Notes: generated by a model from the sequence alone, not told the origin. Counted from the first letter of the stretch, positions 37,959 to 50,455 are shown. The stretch is DNA of 64,000 nucleotides from Dyella_B sp035503745 (GCF_035503745.1 NZ_DATJTC010000009.1:8309-72308), one strand, 5' to 3'. Numbers and translations: made by a program.

Positions 37959-39605
37959 TCAAAACAAGGCGGCTGCCTTGCTGAGGGCAATCCACACGCC
38001 AATCAGGAACGGGATGCCCACCAGCGCCCAAGCAAGGACACCCACCATGCCCAACCCTCCACGCGCCGCCTCGCCGACCATGGCCGTGGCACCGGTCGCC
38101 TCGTGTTGCAGCGAGCGTTCGCGCGCCAGTTCCTCGGCCGTCATATGTCGGCTTTCTTTGACCGGCTTGATCAACACGTTGGCAATCAGGCCCACCAGCA
38201 GCAATCCCGCCAGGATGTACAGGGTCCGGTCGTAAACCAGACTCTTGGCAACACCCGCATCCAACTGCGCCTGACGTATCGCCGCGATCAGAAATGGCCC
38301 TACCACGCCGGCCACGGACCATGCGGTAAGCAGACGTCCGTGTATGGCGCCGACCATCTGCGTGCCAAAAATATCGGCCAGATAAGCCGGCACCGTGGCA
38401 AAGCCGCCGCCATACATGGAGATGATCACGCACACCGCCATCACAAACAGCCCGGCATCGCCGGCGTGGCCCAGCGTGGGCAGGCTGCAGTACAGCGCAA
38501 TGCCCAGCACGAAGAACGCCACGTAGGTGAGCTTGCGTCCGATGAAGTCGGAGGTGGATGCCCAGAAGATACGGCCAAGGCTGTTGAACAGGCTGATCAA
38601 TCCCACCAGGCCGGCAGCGGACGCGGCGATGGCGGCCTTTTGCGCAACGGTCAGCGTCGTGGCGGCATCCAGTCCAAGCAGGCGGCCGCCGAACACTTCC
38701 TGGAACATGGGGCTTGCCATCGAGATCACGCCGATGCCTGCCGTGACGTTCAAGCACAGCACGATCCAGATCAGCCAGAACTGCGGCGTTTTCCATGCCT
38801 GGTTCAAGTGCACATGATGCTGCGTGATGAGCTTGTTGGACGACGCCGTGGGCGCAGTCCAGCCGGCTGGCGCCCAGCCATGGGGCGGCACGCGAAAGCC
38901 GAATGCACCGGCCGACATCGCGATGACATAGAGCACTCCCATCACGATCAAGGTGTTGGCCACACCCGGTACGCCGCCATGAGCGAAATGCGCCATCAAC
39001 GCCACCGCGATCGGCGCGCCGATCAACGCGCCGCCGCCGTAGCCCATGATGGCGAAGCCGGTGGCCAGGCCTCGGCGATCGGGAAACCATTTGATCAGCG
39101 TCGATACCGGCGAAATATAGCCAAGCCCTTGCCCCACGCCGCCCAGTACGCCGCAGCCCAAAAAAGTAAGCCACAGCTGATGCATTGACACGCCGATACC
39201 GCCGAGCACCAATCCGCCGCCCCAGCACAATGCCGCGATGAACCCGGCTTTACGAGGGCCCGCACGCTCCAGCCAGCCACCCCAGATCGCCGCTGAAATA
39301 CCCAGCATCGCGATAAATGTTTCGAAGATGTGCGTGACGGCCGGCACCGTCCAGTTGCACGATGTGGCCGACAGCTGGCCGAAGAACCCCAGGCTTTCGC
39401 AACTCGGTGCGCCGGGTATCAACTTGCTCATCGGCAACCAGAATACGGAAAACCCGTAAGCCATGCCGATGCACAAATGGATGGCCAACGCCGCGGGAGG
39501 AACCAGCCAGCGATTGAAGCGCGGTCCGGCGATGGTGCGTTCCCTCGCCCACAATCCCGGCGCCGCTCCCCTGGACGCCGGTACAGCCTCGTGCACGACA
39601 GTCAT
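37959..39605 (-). CDS. MFS transporter, OFA (oxalate/formate antiporter) family
   Basis: 548 residues and about 12 membrane helices. The opening helix (PPAALAIHLCIGMAYGFSVFW), the loop GVGQGLGYISPVSTLIKWFPDRRGLATG and the later STSDFIGRKLTY are characteristic of the OFA family. It is longer than the ~420-residue OxlT, with extra loop sequence between helices 1-2 and 6-7 and a longer C-terminus ending in one more helix (VGIPFLIGVWIALSK). ATG 39617 and 39605 are both possible; GGAG six bases before 39605 favours the latter. Monocarboxylate exchange is the general family role; the cargo is not clear. It is convergent with the FUSC gene. Confidence 0.9.
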   Translation of the reverse strand: MTVVHEAVPASRGAAPGLWARERTIAGPRFNRWLVPPAALAIHLCIGMAYGFSVFWLPMSKLIPGAPSCESLGFFGQLSATSCNWTVPAVTHIFETFIAMLGISAAIWGGWLERAGPRKAGFIAALCWGGGLVLGGIGVSMHQLWLTFLGCGVLGGVGQGLGYISPVSTLIKWFPDRRGLATGFAIMGYGGGALIGAPIAVALMAHFAHGGVPGVANTLIVMGVLYVIAMSAGAFGFRVPPHGWAPAGWTAPTASSNKLITQHHVHLNQAWKTPQFWLIWIVLCLNVTAGIGVISMASPMFQEVFGGRLLGLDAATTLTVAQKAAIAASAAGLVGLISLFNSLGRIFWASTSDFIGRKLTYVAFFVLGIALYCSLPTLGHAGDAGLFVMAVCVIISMYGGGFATVPAYLADIFGTQMVGAIHGRLLTAWSVAGVVGPFLIAAIRQAQLDAGVAKSLVYDRTLYILAGLLLVGLIANVLIKPVKESRHMTAEELARERSLQHEATGATAMVGEAARGGLGMVGVLAWALVGIPFLIGVWIALSKAAALF

Positions 39606-39877
39606 GTTCGTCTCCATTCAGAGGTCGAAACTACTGATGCATCGCATAGGCGACGCGCACGACTCTAGCCTAAACCGCAGCGCGACGGTTGCCGCCGAGA
39701 CTCCAGGCATAGTGCTTCGCAACATGTCATATTCGGCAGGGCACGCTGTAACATGCCAAGCATATGTATGCGGCCGAAATTTTGAACGAGCCGTCTATTC
39801 GCACGGCAGTTTGCACGGTCTTGCACCGCAATATCGGCGATCGTGCAGGCAGCTCTCGCAGCCGTCTGGACGGCCGC

Positions 39878-40849
39878 TCAACGCGACGCCAGGCGCGCCT
39901 GCACTTCGGCGTAGATCCGCGCGCGTTTGGCGGAAAACCACCCCATTACACCCGTGACCGGTACAGGCAGCAGCGCCAGCATGCGCGAGGCATCGGCCAC
40001 GCGTTGCAGGTGCGCACTATGGAAATCGGCAAAGGCCTTGGCCAGTTCCGGCGTGCGGAACGGCGTTTGAATGTATTCGTCCAGCAGCGCGCCCAGCATG
40101 GCCGCGGCGCGGCGGGCGATCTCCACGTTGGCGCGCGTCACGTTAGCGTCGCCGTGGGGAACGTTGTAAGCCGCTTCAATCGCCTTGACCAGTTGCCGGA
40201 ATTCGGTAGCGTGCAGGGGACGGCAGTAAATGGGCGCTTTTGCGCGCGCCAGCAGCCAGGTCTGATCCTCGCGCGCCAGCGCGCCGGAATTGTTGGTCGC
40301 CACGTTGAGCGCCTGGTTGTAGCTGTAGGCGTACTCGCCCATCAGCTCGATCGCCAGCTCCTCGCGCACCATCGGCACGTCGCGGCGGATACCGTCGCGG
40401 CCGTACCAGCGAATGTATTCGGGCGTGACGTCGTAGAAGCTGCCGCGCGGCGGCCGTACGAACAAGCGGTCTTCCGCATCGCCCGACAGCGTAGGATTCA
40501 AAGCGCGCATGCCCGAGGCGCGCGCTGCAAGTGCGCGATCGAGCAACACCTCGGCGGTGACCAGCTCGTGATGGTATTCGCCGAACAGGCTGTCATCGTC
40601 GACGTGGGCGAAGTACACGAAACGGATGTGGCGAATCGCGCGCGCGGCGCGGCGCGCCCGCTTCGCCGGATCGTTTAAGCGACGCTTCCAGGCACGCAGA
40701 CGGCCGCCAAGGCCAGACGCGTCGGCAGGCGCCGATGCCTTCGATGCGCCATGCGCCGACGGCAGATCGTTTAGCAATTGGCCTACTTCGCGATCAGACA
40801 CGTTGGTCGCATCGCATAATGGGTCGTCATTGCTTGACCACCCTGACAT
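39878..40849 (-). CDS. Hypothetical protein, no recognised domain
   Basis: 323 residues. The N-terminal ~60 residues are Ser/Ala-rich and charged; then a compact domain (about 65-290) with a basic entry (KRARRAARAIRHIRF), acidic patch FAHVDDDSLFGEYHHELV, FYDVTPEYIRWYGRDG and Ala-rich helices; near the C-terminus is a short hydrophobic segment (MLALLPVPVTGVMGWF) that may be a membrane contact. Codon use matches the neighbours. The frame can begin at GTG 40864, but ATG 40849 is preferred. I cannot assign a function. It stands alone between the OFA transporter and the VOC protein. Confidence 0.65.
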   Translation of the reverse strand: MSGWSSNDDPLCDATNVSDREVGQLLNDLPSAHGASKASAPADASGLGGRLRAWKRRLNDPAKRARRAARAIRHIRFVYFAHVDDDSLFGEYHHELVTAEVLLDRALAARASGMRALNPTLSGDAEDRLFVRPPRGSFYDVTPEYIRWYGRDGIRRDVPMVREELAIELMGEYAYSYNQALNVATNNSGALAREDQTWLLARAKAPIYCRPLHATEFRQLVKAIEAAYNVPHGDANVTRANVEIARRAAAMLGALLDEYIQTPFRTPELAKAFADFHSAHLQRVADASRMLALLPVPVTGVMGWFSAKRARIYAEVQARLASR

Positions 40850-41392
40850 CTCTGACTCGCACACACCGACACCCTCAAACTACAAGCGCGCACAGCAATA
40901 TCCATCGCCAGACGCAACGCGTTGAAGAATCGCCTATCGATTCCGTGGCAAAGAGAGCGCCTCGGCAGCGCGGTGGTACCTGTCCGGCCTCATGGCCGCA
41001 CGCGCCCGTGCGCAGGGAGCCAAGCGCTCCACCGCGTTGCGGGCAACGTCGCGAATACATTCGCCGTGAATGGGCGCCGTGCAGCGTGGCGTCCTCAAAC
41101 TCCTTGCATGCGCCAGGAACGGTTCGGATCGGCCCGGCGCACGCACCTTCGTGCACGCGCGGTCCGCATGAACATCAACGCTGTCGTAAAGCCCGCACGA
41201 ACGCCGAGGGGGACATCGTTCCGTGGGACTTCACACGCTTGTTTATCGAGTCCGTCAACACGACGTATCGAACGCAAGCGCCCTGGGGAACGCCCATTAT
41301 AGCAACTTGCACGGTCCAAACGTTAAATCCATGACCAATGACACATGCTTTTTTGTCGCAGTCACGATCAAACCATGCTCACGCGTATGGCA
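40850..41392. other. Intergenic stretch, nothing recognised
   Basis: About 540 bases without a convincing gene; minus and plus frames of 70-126 codons overlap each other and lack ribosome binding sites. No repeat or RNA motif seen. It may contain the promoter for the unknown gene at 39878-40849. Confidence 0.4.
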
Positions 41393-41812
41393 TTACGTCT
41401 CGGGCGGCCCTTTCAGTTCCACCATGTTGCCTTGTGGATCAAAGAGATAGATCGATGAGCTGACACCCTGGGCACCAAAGCGACGCCCCGTCTCCCCGAC
41501 ATGGACGCCGTGCGACCTCAAATGCGCCACGATCGCGGCCTCCTCGTAGCCATCCACGCTCAGGCACAGGTGATCCATGTTGTGCCCGCCGGTGCCCGGG
41601 CCTGCGCCACCTTGCCGGCCAAGCTTGCCTTCGATGCTGACCAGGTCGATCAGCGATGCGCCGGCACGAAGTTGCACCAGGCCAATCTCATCCTGTCGCC
41701 GCTCGAGGGTGCAGCCGAGCACGTCGCAATAAAAAGCCTGCATGAGCGCAACGTCGTAAACGCGCAGTACCACGTGGTCCAATTGCTGAATGCGAAAGGG
41801 CGGCTTGTTCAT
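41393..41812 (-). CDS. VOC-family (glyoxalase-like) protein
   Basis: 139 residues with the paired beta-alpha-beta-beta-beta modules of the vicinal oxygen chelate fold. The first metal ligand is His in LDHVVLRV; the middle carries HNMDHLCLSV; the last strand is IYLFDPQGNMVEL with the usual Glu. This fits glyoxalase I, fosfomycin-resistance or dioxygenase relatives; the subgroup is not certain. The frame begins at 41830, but Met at 41812 (MNKPPFRIQQLDH) gives the usual spacing to the first His. It is divergent from the glycine riboswitch/gcvP unit. Confidence 0.88.
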   Translation of the reverse strand: MNKPPFRIQQLDHVVLRVYDVALMQAFYCDVLGCTLERRQDEIGLVQLRAGASLIDLVSIEGKLGRQGGAGPGTGGHNMDHLCLSVDGYEEAAIVAHLRSHGVHVGETGRRFGAQGVSSSIYLFDPQGNMVELKGPPET

Positions 41813-41946
41813 AGCGCATCGCTTTTCCATTCGTCAGCGACCCGTTCGCCGCGATGACGTCGGCCAGGGGACGCAACGAGGATGTTGGGAGGCCAAGGCT
41901 ACTCCGGCCAAGCTGAATACGGCAGTGCGCCGAGCCCTGCACAAGG

Positions 41947-41952
41947 TATAAT
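41947..41952 (+). promoter_or_regulatory. -10 element of the gcvP transcript
   Basis: A consensus TATAAT 18 bases before the glycine riboswitch. No good -35 lies at the expected distance, so activation by a factor is possible. Confidence 0.7.
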
Positions 41953-41970
41953 TGGGGTCTTGATGTACAT

Positions 41971-42141
41971 GGTGGGAGAAGCGGGCCTACACCCGCTGCC
42001 GAAGGCGCAACGCCCGTAATCGCTCAGGCTCCATACCGCCATATACCCAAGACTCTGGAGAGACCGGTTCGATCCGGCGCCGAAGGGGCACGAAGCGCAG
42101 ACCCTGCCGCTTCCAAACTCTCAGGCAAAAGGACAGAGGGG
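41971..42141 (+). ncRNA. Tandem glycine riboswitch
   Basis: Two gcvT-type aptamers in series. The first runs from GGGAGAAGC through GCCGAAGGCGCAA to CTCAGGCTCCATAC. The second runs from CTCTGGAGAGACC through GCCGAAGGGGCAC to AACTCTCAGGCAAAAGGACAGAGG. The conserved GCCGAAGG and CTCAGGC motifs are in the right order in both. Such tandems bind two glycines and usually switch on the glycine cleavage genes. Here the target is gcvP, 45 bases downstream. Confidence 0.96.
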
Positions 42142-42148
42142 CGCCCCG

Positions 42149-42168
42149 CGTGCGGCCTGCACGTTTTT
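42149..42168 (+). terminator. Candidate riboswitch expression-platform terminator
   Basis: A 5-bp stem CGTGC/GCACG (6 with a G-T pair) with a 5-base loop and a T5 run, between the second aptamer and the gcvP start. The stem is short, so it could be only part of the switch. Confidence 0.5.
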
Positions 42169-42185
42169 CTTCGGACGCCTTTGCC

Positions 42186-45056
42186 ATGAGCCAGAAAACC
42201 TCTCCTTCGCTGCGCGAACTCGAGCACCATCACGCCTTCATCGAGCGCCACATCGGCCCGAACGACGCCGAGATCGCGCAGATGCTGCACGTGATCGGCC
42301 ATGCTTCGCTCGAAGCCATGACCGATGCCATCGTGCCAGGCCAGATCAAGTCCACGCAGCCGCTGGCGCTGCCCGCCAGCATCACCGAAGAAGAAGCGCT
42401 GGCGAAGATCCGCCTGATCGCGCGCAAAAACAAGGTGTTCAAGAACTTCATCGGCCAGGGTTATTACGGCACGCTCACGCCCAACGTCATCCTGCGCAAC
42501 ATTCTGGAGAACCCGGCGTGGTACACGGCGTATACGCCCTACCAGGCGGAAATTTCGCAAGGCCGCATGGAAGCGCTGATCAACTTCCAGACCATGGTCG
42601 CCGACCTCACCGGCATGGACATCTCCAACGCCTCGCTGCTTGACGAAGCCACCGCCGCGGGCGAAGCGATGACGCTGGCCAAGCGTTCGGCCAAATCCAA
42701 GTCCAACGTGTTCTTCGTCGCCAACGACGTGCATCCGCAGACGCTGGAAGTGCTGCACACCCGCGCCGACGGCGTGGGCATCGAATTGCAGGTGGGCGAG
42801 CCCTCGCAAGCGGCCAGTGTGGATAGCTTCGGCGTGCTGCTGCAGTACCCCAACACCTACGGCCAGATCCACGACTACCGCGCCGTGGCCGAGGCCGTGC
42901 ATGCGCGCGGCGGCATCGTCGCCGTGGCCACCGACCTGCTTGCGCTGACCCTGATCGCTTCGCCCGGTTCGTGGGGCGCGGACATCGTGATCGGCAACAG
43001 CCAGCGTTTCGGCGTGCCGTTCGGCTTCGGCGGCCCGCACGCCGCGTATCTCGCTTGCCGTGACGCGTACAAGCGCTCGATGCCGGGCCGCCTGATCGGC
43101 GTGTCCGTGGACGCCGAGGGCAAGCCCGCCTACCGCCTGACACTGCAGACGCGCGAGCAGCACATCCGCCGCGAAAAGGCCACGTCCAACATCTGCACCG
43201 CGCAGGTGCTGTTGGCCGTGATGGCCAGCATGTACGCCGTGTATCACGGTCCGGAAGGTTTGCAGCGCATCGCACGGCGCACGCATCGCCTTGCCGCCAT
43301 CCTCGCTGCCGCGCTGCGCGGCGCGGGCATGACGGTGCACAACGATTTCTTCGACACCCTGCACGTCACCAACGTCGATGCCGATGCGATCCACGCCATG
43401 GCGGTGAGCAAGGGCATCAACCTGCGCCAGATCCACGGCCAGAGCGTGGGCATCAGCCTGGACGAAACCACCACGCGCGCCGACGTGCAGGCACTGGCCG
43501 ACCTGTTCGGCGCGGACCTGGGCGACATCGACGAGCTTGACGCCGGCACCGCCGACGCCCTGCCCGCCGCGCTGCTGCGCAAGGATGCCTTCCTGCAGCA
43601 CCCGGTGTTCAACACCCATCACAGCGAACACGAATTGCTGCGCTACATGCGTTCGCTGGCCGACAAGGACCTGGCGATGGATCGCACCATGATCCCGCTG
43701 GGCAGCTGCACCATGAAGCTCAACGCCACCGCCGAAATGATCCCGGTGACGTGGCCGGAATTCGGCGCGATCCATCCGCTGGCGCCGGCCGACCAGACGC
43801 AGGGCTACAAGCAGCTAATCGACGAACTGGAAGCGATGCTGGTCGAATGCACCGGCTACGATGCCGTCAGCCTGCAGCCGAACTCCGGCGCGCAGGGCGA
43901 ATACGCGGGCCTGCTCGCCATCCGCGAATATCACCGCTCGCGCGGCGATGACAAGCGCGACATCTGCCTGATTCCCGAATCGGCGCATGGCACTAATCCG
44001 GCCTCTGCGCAGATGTGCGGGATGACGGTGGTGGTGACCAAGTGCGACAGCAACGGCAACGTCGATGTGGAAGACATCCGCGCCAAGGCCGAGAAATATT
44101 CCGACCGCCTCGCCGCGCTGATGATTACCTACCCGTCCACCCATGGCGTATTCGAGGAAGACGTGGTGCGCATCTGCGAGATCGTGCACCAGCACGGCGG
44201 CCAGGTGTACACCGACGGCGCCAACATGAACGCACTGGTCGGCCTGGCCAAGCCCGGCAAGTGGGGCTCGGACGTCTCGCACCTGAACCTGCACAAGACC
44301 TTCTGCATTCCCCACGGCGGTGGCGGCCCGGGCGTAGGCCCGTGCGCGGTGAAGTCGCACCTCGCGCCGTTCCTGCCGCGCACGCTCGGCGGCGAAGGCA
44401 AGGTCGGCATGGTCAGCGCGGCGAGCTTCGGCAGCGCCAGCATCCTGCCGATCAGCTGGATGTACATCACGCTGATGGGCCAGCAGGGCCTGCGCAAGGC
44501 CACCCAGGTGGCGCTGCTCAACGCCAACTACATTGCCAAGCGCCTGGCGTCCCATTACGAAACGCTCTACACCGGCCGTAACGGCCTGGTGGCGCACGAG
44601 TGCATCCTTGATCTTCGTCCGATCAAGGACGCCACCGGCATCAGCGCCGAGGACGTGGCCAAGCGCCTGATCGACTTCGGCTTCCATGCACCGACGTTGA
44701 GCTTCCCGGTGGCCGGCACGCTGATGGTGGAGCCCACCGAAAGCGAATCGATGCACGAGCTGGATCGCTTCATCGACGCGATGATCCAGATCCGCGACGA
44801 AGTCCGCGCCATCGAAGACGGCCGCCTGGACCGCGAAGACAATCCGCTGAAAAACGCGCCGCACACCGCCACCATGGTGACCGGCACTGAATGGACCCAC
44901 GCCTACCCGCGCGAACTGGCCGCCTTCCCGCTGCCGAGCCTGAAGCTGCAGAAGTACTGGTCGCCGGTGGCGCGCGTGGACAACGTCTACGGCGACAAGA
45001 ACGTGATGTGCGCGTGCATTCCGGTGGATGCGTACAAGGAAGAAGCCGAGGCGTAA
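42186..45056 (+). CDS. gcvP: Glycine dehydrogenase (decarboxylating), P-protein
   Basis: 956-residue single-chain P-protein of the glycine cleavage system. It decarboxylates glycine with pyridoxal phosphate and loads the aminomethyl group on the H-protein lipoate. The start SPSLRELEHHHAFIERHIGP is typical, and the PLP lysine is Lys704 in LNLHKTFCIPHGGGGPG. The frame extends to 42150, but ATG 42186 fits the family and follows the riboswitch platform. gcvT and gcvH are not in the window. Its substrate supply may include glycine made by Tdh and Kbl at 56.5-62.8 kb. A strong terminator follows. Confidence 0.97.
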   Translation: MSQKTSPSLRELEHHHAFIERHIGPNDAEIAQMLHVIGHASLEAMTDAIVPGQIKSTQPLALPASITEEEALAKIRLIARKNKVFKNFIGQGYYGTLTPNVILRNILENPAWYTAYTPYQAEISQGRMEALINFQTMVADLTGMDISNASLLDEATAAGEAMTLAKRSAKSKSNVFFVANDVHPQTLEVLHTRADGVGIELQVGEPSQAASVDSFGVLLQYPNTYGQIHDYRAVAEAVHARGGIVAVATDLLALTLIASPGSWGADIVIGNSQRFGVPFGFGGPHAAYLACRDAYKRSMPGRLIGVSVDAEGKPAYRLTLQTREQHIRREKATSNICTAQVLLAVMASMYAVYHGPEGLQRIARRTHRLAAILAAALRGAGMTVHNDFFDTLHVTNVDADAIHAMAVSKGINLRQIHGQSVGISLDETTTRADVQALADLFGADLGDIDELDAGTADALPAALLRKDAFLQHPVFNTHHSEHELLRYMRSLADKDLAMDRTMIPLGSCTMKLNATAEMIPVTWPEFGAIHPLAPADQTQGYKQLIDELEAMLVECTGYDAVSLQPNSGAQGEYAGLLAIREYHRSRGDDKRDICLIPESAHGTNPASAQMCGMTVVVTKCDSNGNVDVEDIRAKAEKYSDRLAALMITYPSTHGVFEEDVVRICEIVHQHGGQVYTDGANMNALVGLAKPGKWGSDVSHLNLHKTFCIPHGGGGPGVGPCAVKSHLAPFLPRTLGGEGKVGMVSAASFGSASILPISWMYITLMGQQGLRKATQVALLNANYIAKRLASHYETLYTGRNGLVAHECILDLRPIKDATGISAEDVAKRLIDFGFHAPTLSFPVAGTLMVEPTESESMHELDRFIDAMIQIRDEVRAIEDGRLDREDNPLKNAPHTATMVTGTEWTHAYPRELAAFPLPSLKLQKYWSPVARVDNVYGDKNVMCACIPVDAYKEEAEA

Positions 45057-45078
45057 GCAGGCGGTGACATCGATACGA

Positions 45079-45113
45079 AAAAAGAACCCCGCTCATTCGG
45101 CGGGGTTCTTTTT
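45079..45113. terminator. Bidirectional intrinsic terminator
   Basis: A 14-bp perfect stem (AAAAAGAACCCCGC and its complement) with a 7-base loop and A/T tracts on both sides, placed between convergent gcvP and the M1 aminopeptidase gene. Confidence 0.95.
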
Positions 45114-45135
45114 GACGCTCGCTTAGCCGCTCCGC

Positions 45136-47781
<2,646 letters not shown>

Positions 47782-48014
47782 AACGTCCCCTAAATCTGTG
47801 AATGATCGCCCCGGCCGGTGAACCGGACGCCGGTGTCTTGGGAATCTTCCGGCCGGGCCCCTTGCCCAAAGCCGAACGGTCGAATAGTGCGGCGAGCGCC
47901 AGTACGCAAGATACGGCCGGAAGTCATGGCCGTGCGTCACACCCAGCGTCTTTGTCCCCGGGATAGACGAGGCCGTGTATTACGGGCCTTGCAAGAACGG
48001 ATGGCCGCAAAAAC

Positions 48015-48776
48015 TCAGCGCGTGTCGCCGGACGACGCGGGTACGGGCGGTACTTGCTGCAGATCGCCAACGGTGACATGCCCTGCCCATCCCTCGAACA
48101 CGTTCACCGATGCGCGATCCACCGTCTTCACCATCTGCTGCACGGGCAGGCACTGCGAGGGATCGGAGTTGGCGTTGGCCAAGGTTGCCATGCCTTCCAT
48201 GCAATACAGGCTGCCGCCGTTATTGAGCCGGTTGAGTACCGCCATGCCGTCCGCGTAGCGCTTTTGCGCGCGTACTGCGGCGGTGGCATCGCCATAGACC
48301 GGGCGCATCTTTTCCAGCAAGGCGTCGGCGGCACTGCGCTCAGCCGGCGAAGAGGCTGTGTACACCTCTTCGTAGGGTTTCTTGAAACGCGAATCGGGAC
48401 GCTCTGCGGCCAAGGCCAACCATGCCAGCGCCAGCGCGCGGTTCTTCGGCTGGTGATCGCCGTTCAACGCCATCACACCCAATACGTATTGCGCCGGCTT
48501 GCTGGCCCAGCTGGCGGCAGTGGTAAAAAAGCGATTGGACTGGGCGTAGTTGTGCTGCCCGTAGGTCATGCCGCCCAGGCAATAGTAGTAATCGCCTGGC
48601 AGAAAACGTTCTTCGCCGATGATGCAGTTGGCGGCGGCCAGCTCCTTGTCGCTTGGCACGTAGGTGCTGCTGGTGGAGGCAGGTTGCTGCGCGGTTGCGG
48701 TACCTGCCAGCCATGCCGTTGCAAACGCTGCGGCGCACACGCATGAGGCAAGCATCTTTCGCGTCATCTTGGCCAT
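48015..48776 (-). CDS. Secreted Sel1/TPR-like protein
   Basis: 253 residues. Signal peptide MTRKMLASCVCAAAFATAWLAG with cleavage near ATA|QQ. The mature part has two Cys near the front (AANCIIG, YYYCLGG), then helical repeats of the Sel1/TPR style (FFTTAASWASKPAQYVLGVMAL, ALALAWLALAAERPD). Later Cys in LYCMEG and SQCLPV may form disulphides. GGGAG seven bases before ATG 48776 fixes the start, although the frame runs to 48887. Function unknown; such repeats usually mediate protein contacts in the periplasm. Confidence 0.78.
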   Translation of the reverse strand: MAKMTRKMLASCVCAAAFATAWLAGTATAQQPASTSSTYVPSDKELAAANCIIGEERFLPGDYYYCLGGMTYGQHNYAQSNRFFTTAASWASKPAQYVLGVMALNGDHQPKNRALALAWLALAAERPDSRFKKPYEEVYTASSPAERSAADALLEKMRPVYGDATAAVRAQKRYADGMAVLNRLNNGGSLYCMEGMATLANANSDPSQCLPVQQMVKTVDRASVNVFEGWAGHVTVGDLQQVPPVPASSGDTR

Positions 48777-49082
48777 GCAACACTCCCTATAGCCAATTGC
48801 TGGTGACATCCGGCTAAACGACCCACTGCCGAACGCGATGACACGGGTATCGGCCTGACCCCAAGTATCCCCTCGCAGCCATCGCACGGCATCCCTCGGA
48901 AGTCAGGGTGAGGTACCGCTTGCGGTTTGTAGGCCGCCCTTTCAATGGCGACACCTACCCCAGCTCTCGGCACGATGAGCAAGACAGAGCATATCCATGC
49001 GCACAGAACGAGGCGAAAAGCCTGACGAGAAAGGGCCCTGCAAAGAGGGCCCTTTCGGTGCAATCGCGCTTAACGGCAATGC
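48777..49082. other. Intergenic stretch before the hfq-purA cluster end
   Basis: 306 bases. It contains the purA terminator (49024-49055) and presumably the promoter of the Sel1-like gene. No other feature was found. Confidence 0.5.
49024..49055 (-). terminator. Terminator after purA
   Basis: A 10-bp stem AAAGGGCCCT/AGGGCCCTTT with a 6-base loop, 28 bases past the purA stop. On the minus strand it is followed by CTCGT after TTT, so the U-tract is weak. Confidence 0.7.
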
Positions 49083-50375
49083 TTAGGCAAACGGATCGTC
49101 CAGCACAATGGTGTCATCGCGATCCGCACCGGTCGCCACGATCGCCAGGCGGCAGCCGGAAAGCTCTTCCACCGCGCGCAGGTAGGCGCGGGCGGCGGGG
49201 GGCAGCTTGTTCCAGTCGCGGATACCGGCGGTGGATTCGGCCCAACCGGGGAACTCCAGGTACACCGGCTTGCATTCGGCCCAGCCGTCGGCGTCCAGCG
49301 GCGCCAGCTCGCGGCGCTTGCCGCGGTATTCGTAGGCGATGCAAACCTTGATGGTTTCCAGGCCGTCGAGCACGTCCAGTTTGGTGATGGCCAGGCCATT
49401 GATGCCGTTGATCTGCACGGCACGCTTGAGCGCCACCAGGTCGATCCAGCCGCAGCGGCGCGGACGGCCGGTGCTGGCACCGAATTCGTTACCGACCTTG
49501 CGCAGGCGCTCGCCCATCTCGTCGTTGAGTTCGGTGGGGAACGGACCGCCGCCCACGCGCGTGGCGTAGGCCTTGCAGATGCCGAGCACATAGTCGATGT
49601 CGCCCGCGCCCACGCCGGTGCCGGCCAGCGCACCGCCCACGGTGGTGTTGCTGGAGGTGACGTAGGGATAAGTGCCGTGGTCGATGTCCAGCAGCGCACC
49701 TTGCGCCCCTTCAAACAGGATGTTGCCGCCTTCCTTGCGCACGTCGTGCAGGATGGTGGCAACGTCATCGACCATCGGGCGGATGAATTCGCCATAAGCG
49801 ACCGCATCGTCCAGCACCTGTTGGTACTCCACCGGCTCAGCCTTCAGCCACTGGGTAAGAATGAAGTTGTGGTAGTCGACGGCGCACTTGATCAGCGCCG
49901 GCAGCTCATGCGGATACATCAGGTCGGCCACGCGCACGCTGCGGCGGGCGACTTTGTCTTCGTACGCCGGGCCGATGCCGCGGCCGGTGGTGCCGATGGC
50001 CTTGCCGCCGGCGGCCGCTTCGCGGGCCTTATCGACGGCGATGTGGTAGGGCATGATCAGTGGCGTGGCCGGGCTGATCTTAAGGCGCGGGCGCACGTTC
50101 ACGCCCTGCTTTTCCAGCTCTTCGATTTCCTGCTTGAGCGCGGCGGGCGACAGCACCACGCCGTTGCCGATCAGGCACAGCGCGTCGTCGCGCAGGATGC
50201 CCGAGGGAATCAGATGCAGCACGGTCTTCTTGCCCTTGATGACAAGGGTGTGGCCGGCGTTGTGGCCGCCCTGGAAGCGCGCGACGGCGCCCACGCGTTC
50301 GGTCAACAGGTCGACGATCTTGCCTTTGCCTTCGTCGCCCCACTGTGCGCCAAGAATTACGACTGACTTGCCCAT
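49083..50375 (-). CDS. purA: Adenylosuccinate synthetase
   Basis: GTP-dependent joining of IMP and aspartate, the first committed step to AMP. 430 residues, normal length. The P-loop-like GDEGKGK is at residues 13-19, then RFQGGHNAGHT, and TTGRGIGPAYEDK and GAQGALLDIDHGTYPYVTSS in the middle. It is the last gene of the conserved miaA-hfq-hflX-hflK-hflC cluster. In many relatives hisZ sits just before purA; here a DUF2065 gene takes that place. Confidence 0.98.
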   Translation of the reverse strand: MGKSVVILGAQWGDEGKGKIVDLLTERVGAVARFQGGHNAGHTLVIKGKKTVLHLIPSGILRDDALCLIGNGVVLSPAALKQEIEELEKQGVNVRPRLKISPATPLIMPYHIAVDKAREAAAGGKAIGTTGRGIGPAYEDKVARRSVRVADLMYPHELPALIKCAVDYHNFILTQWLKAEPVEYQQVLDDAVAYGEFIRPMVDDVATILHDVRKEGGNILFEGAQGALLDIDHGTYPYVTSSNTTVGGALAGTGVGAGDIDYVLGICKAYATRVGGGPFPTELNDEMGERLRKVGNEFGASTGRPRRCGWIDLVALKRAVQINGINGLAITKLDVLDGLETIKVCIAYEYRGKRRELAPLDADGWAECKPVYLEFPGWAESTAGIRDWNKLPPAARAYLRAVEELSGCRLAIVATGADRDDTIVLDDPFA

Positions 50376-50455
50376 GATGTTTCTCGCTCTAAGGACGTTC
50401 CGATCGGCGGAACGGGAAAACTATCGCGCGCGGCGGTTACCGCGCGGTGAAAGTG

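Noticed and set aside
40875..41334. Overlapping small frames on both strands before the VOC gene
   Set aside because: Mutually overlapping, unlike any protein family, and without translation signals.
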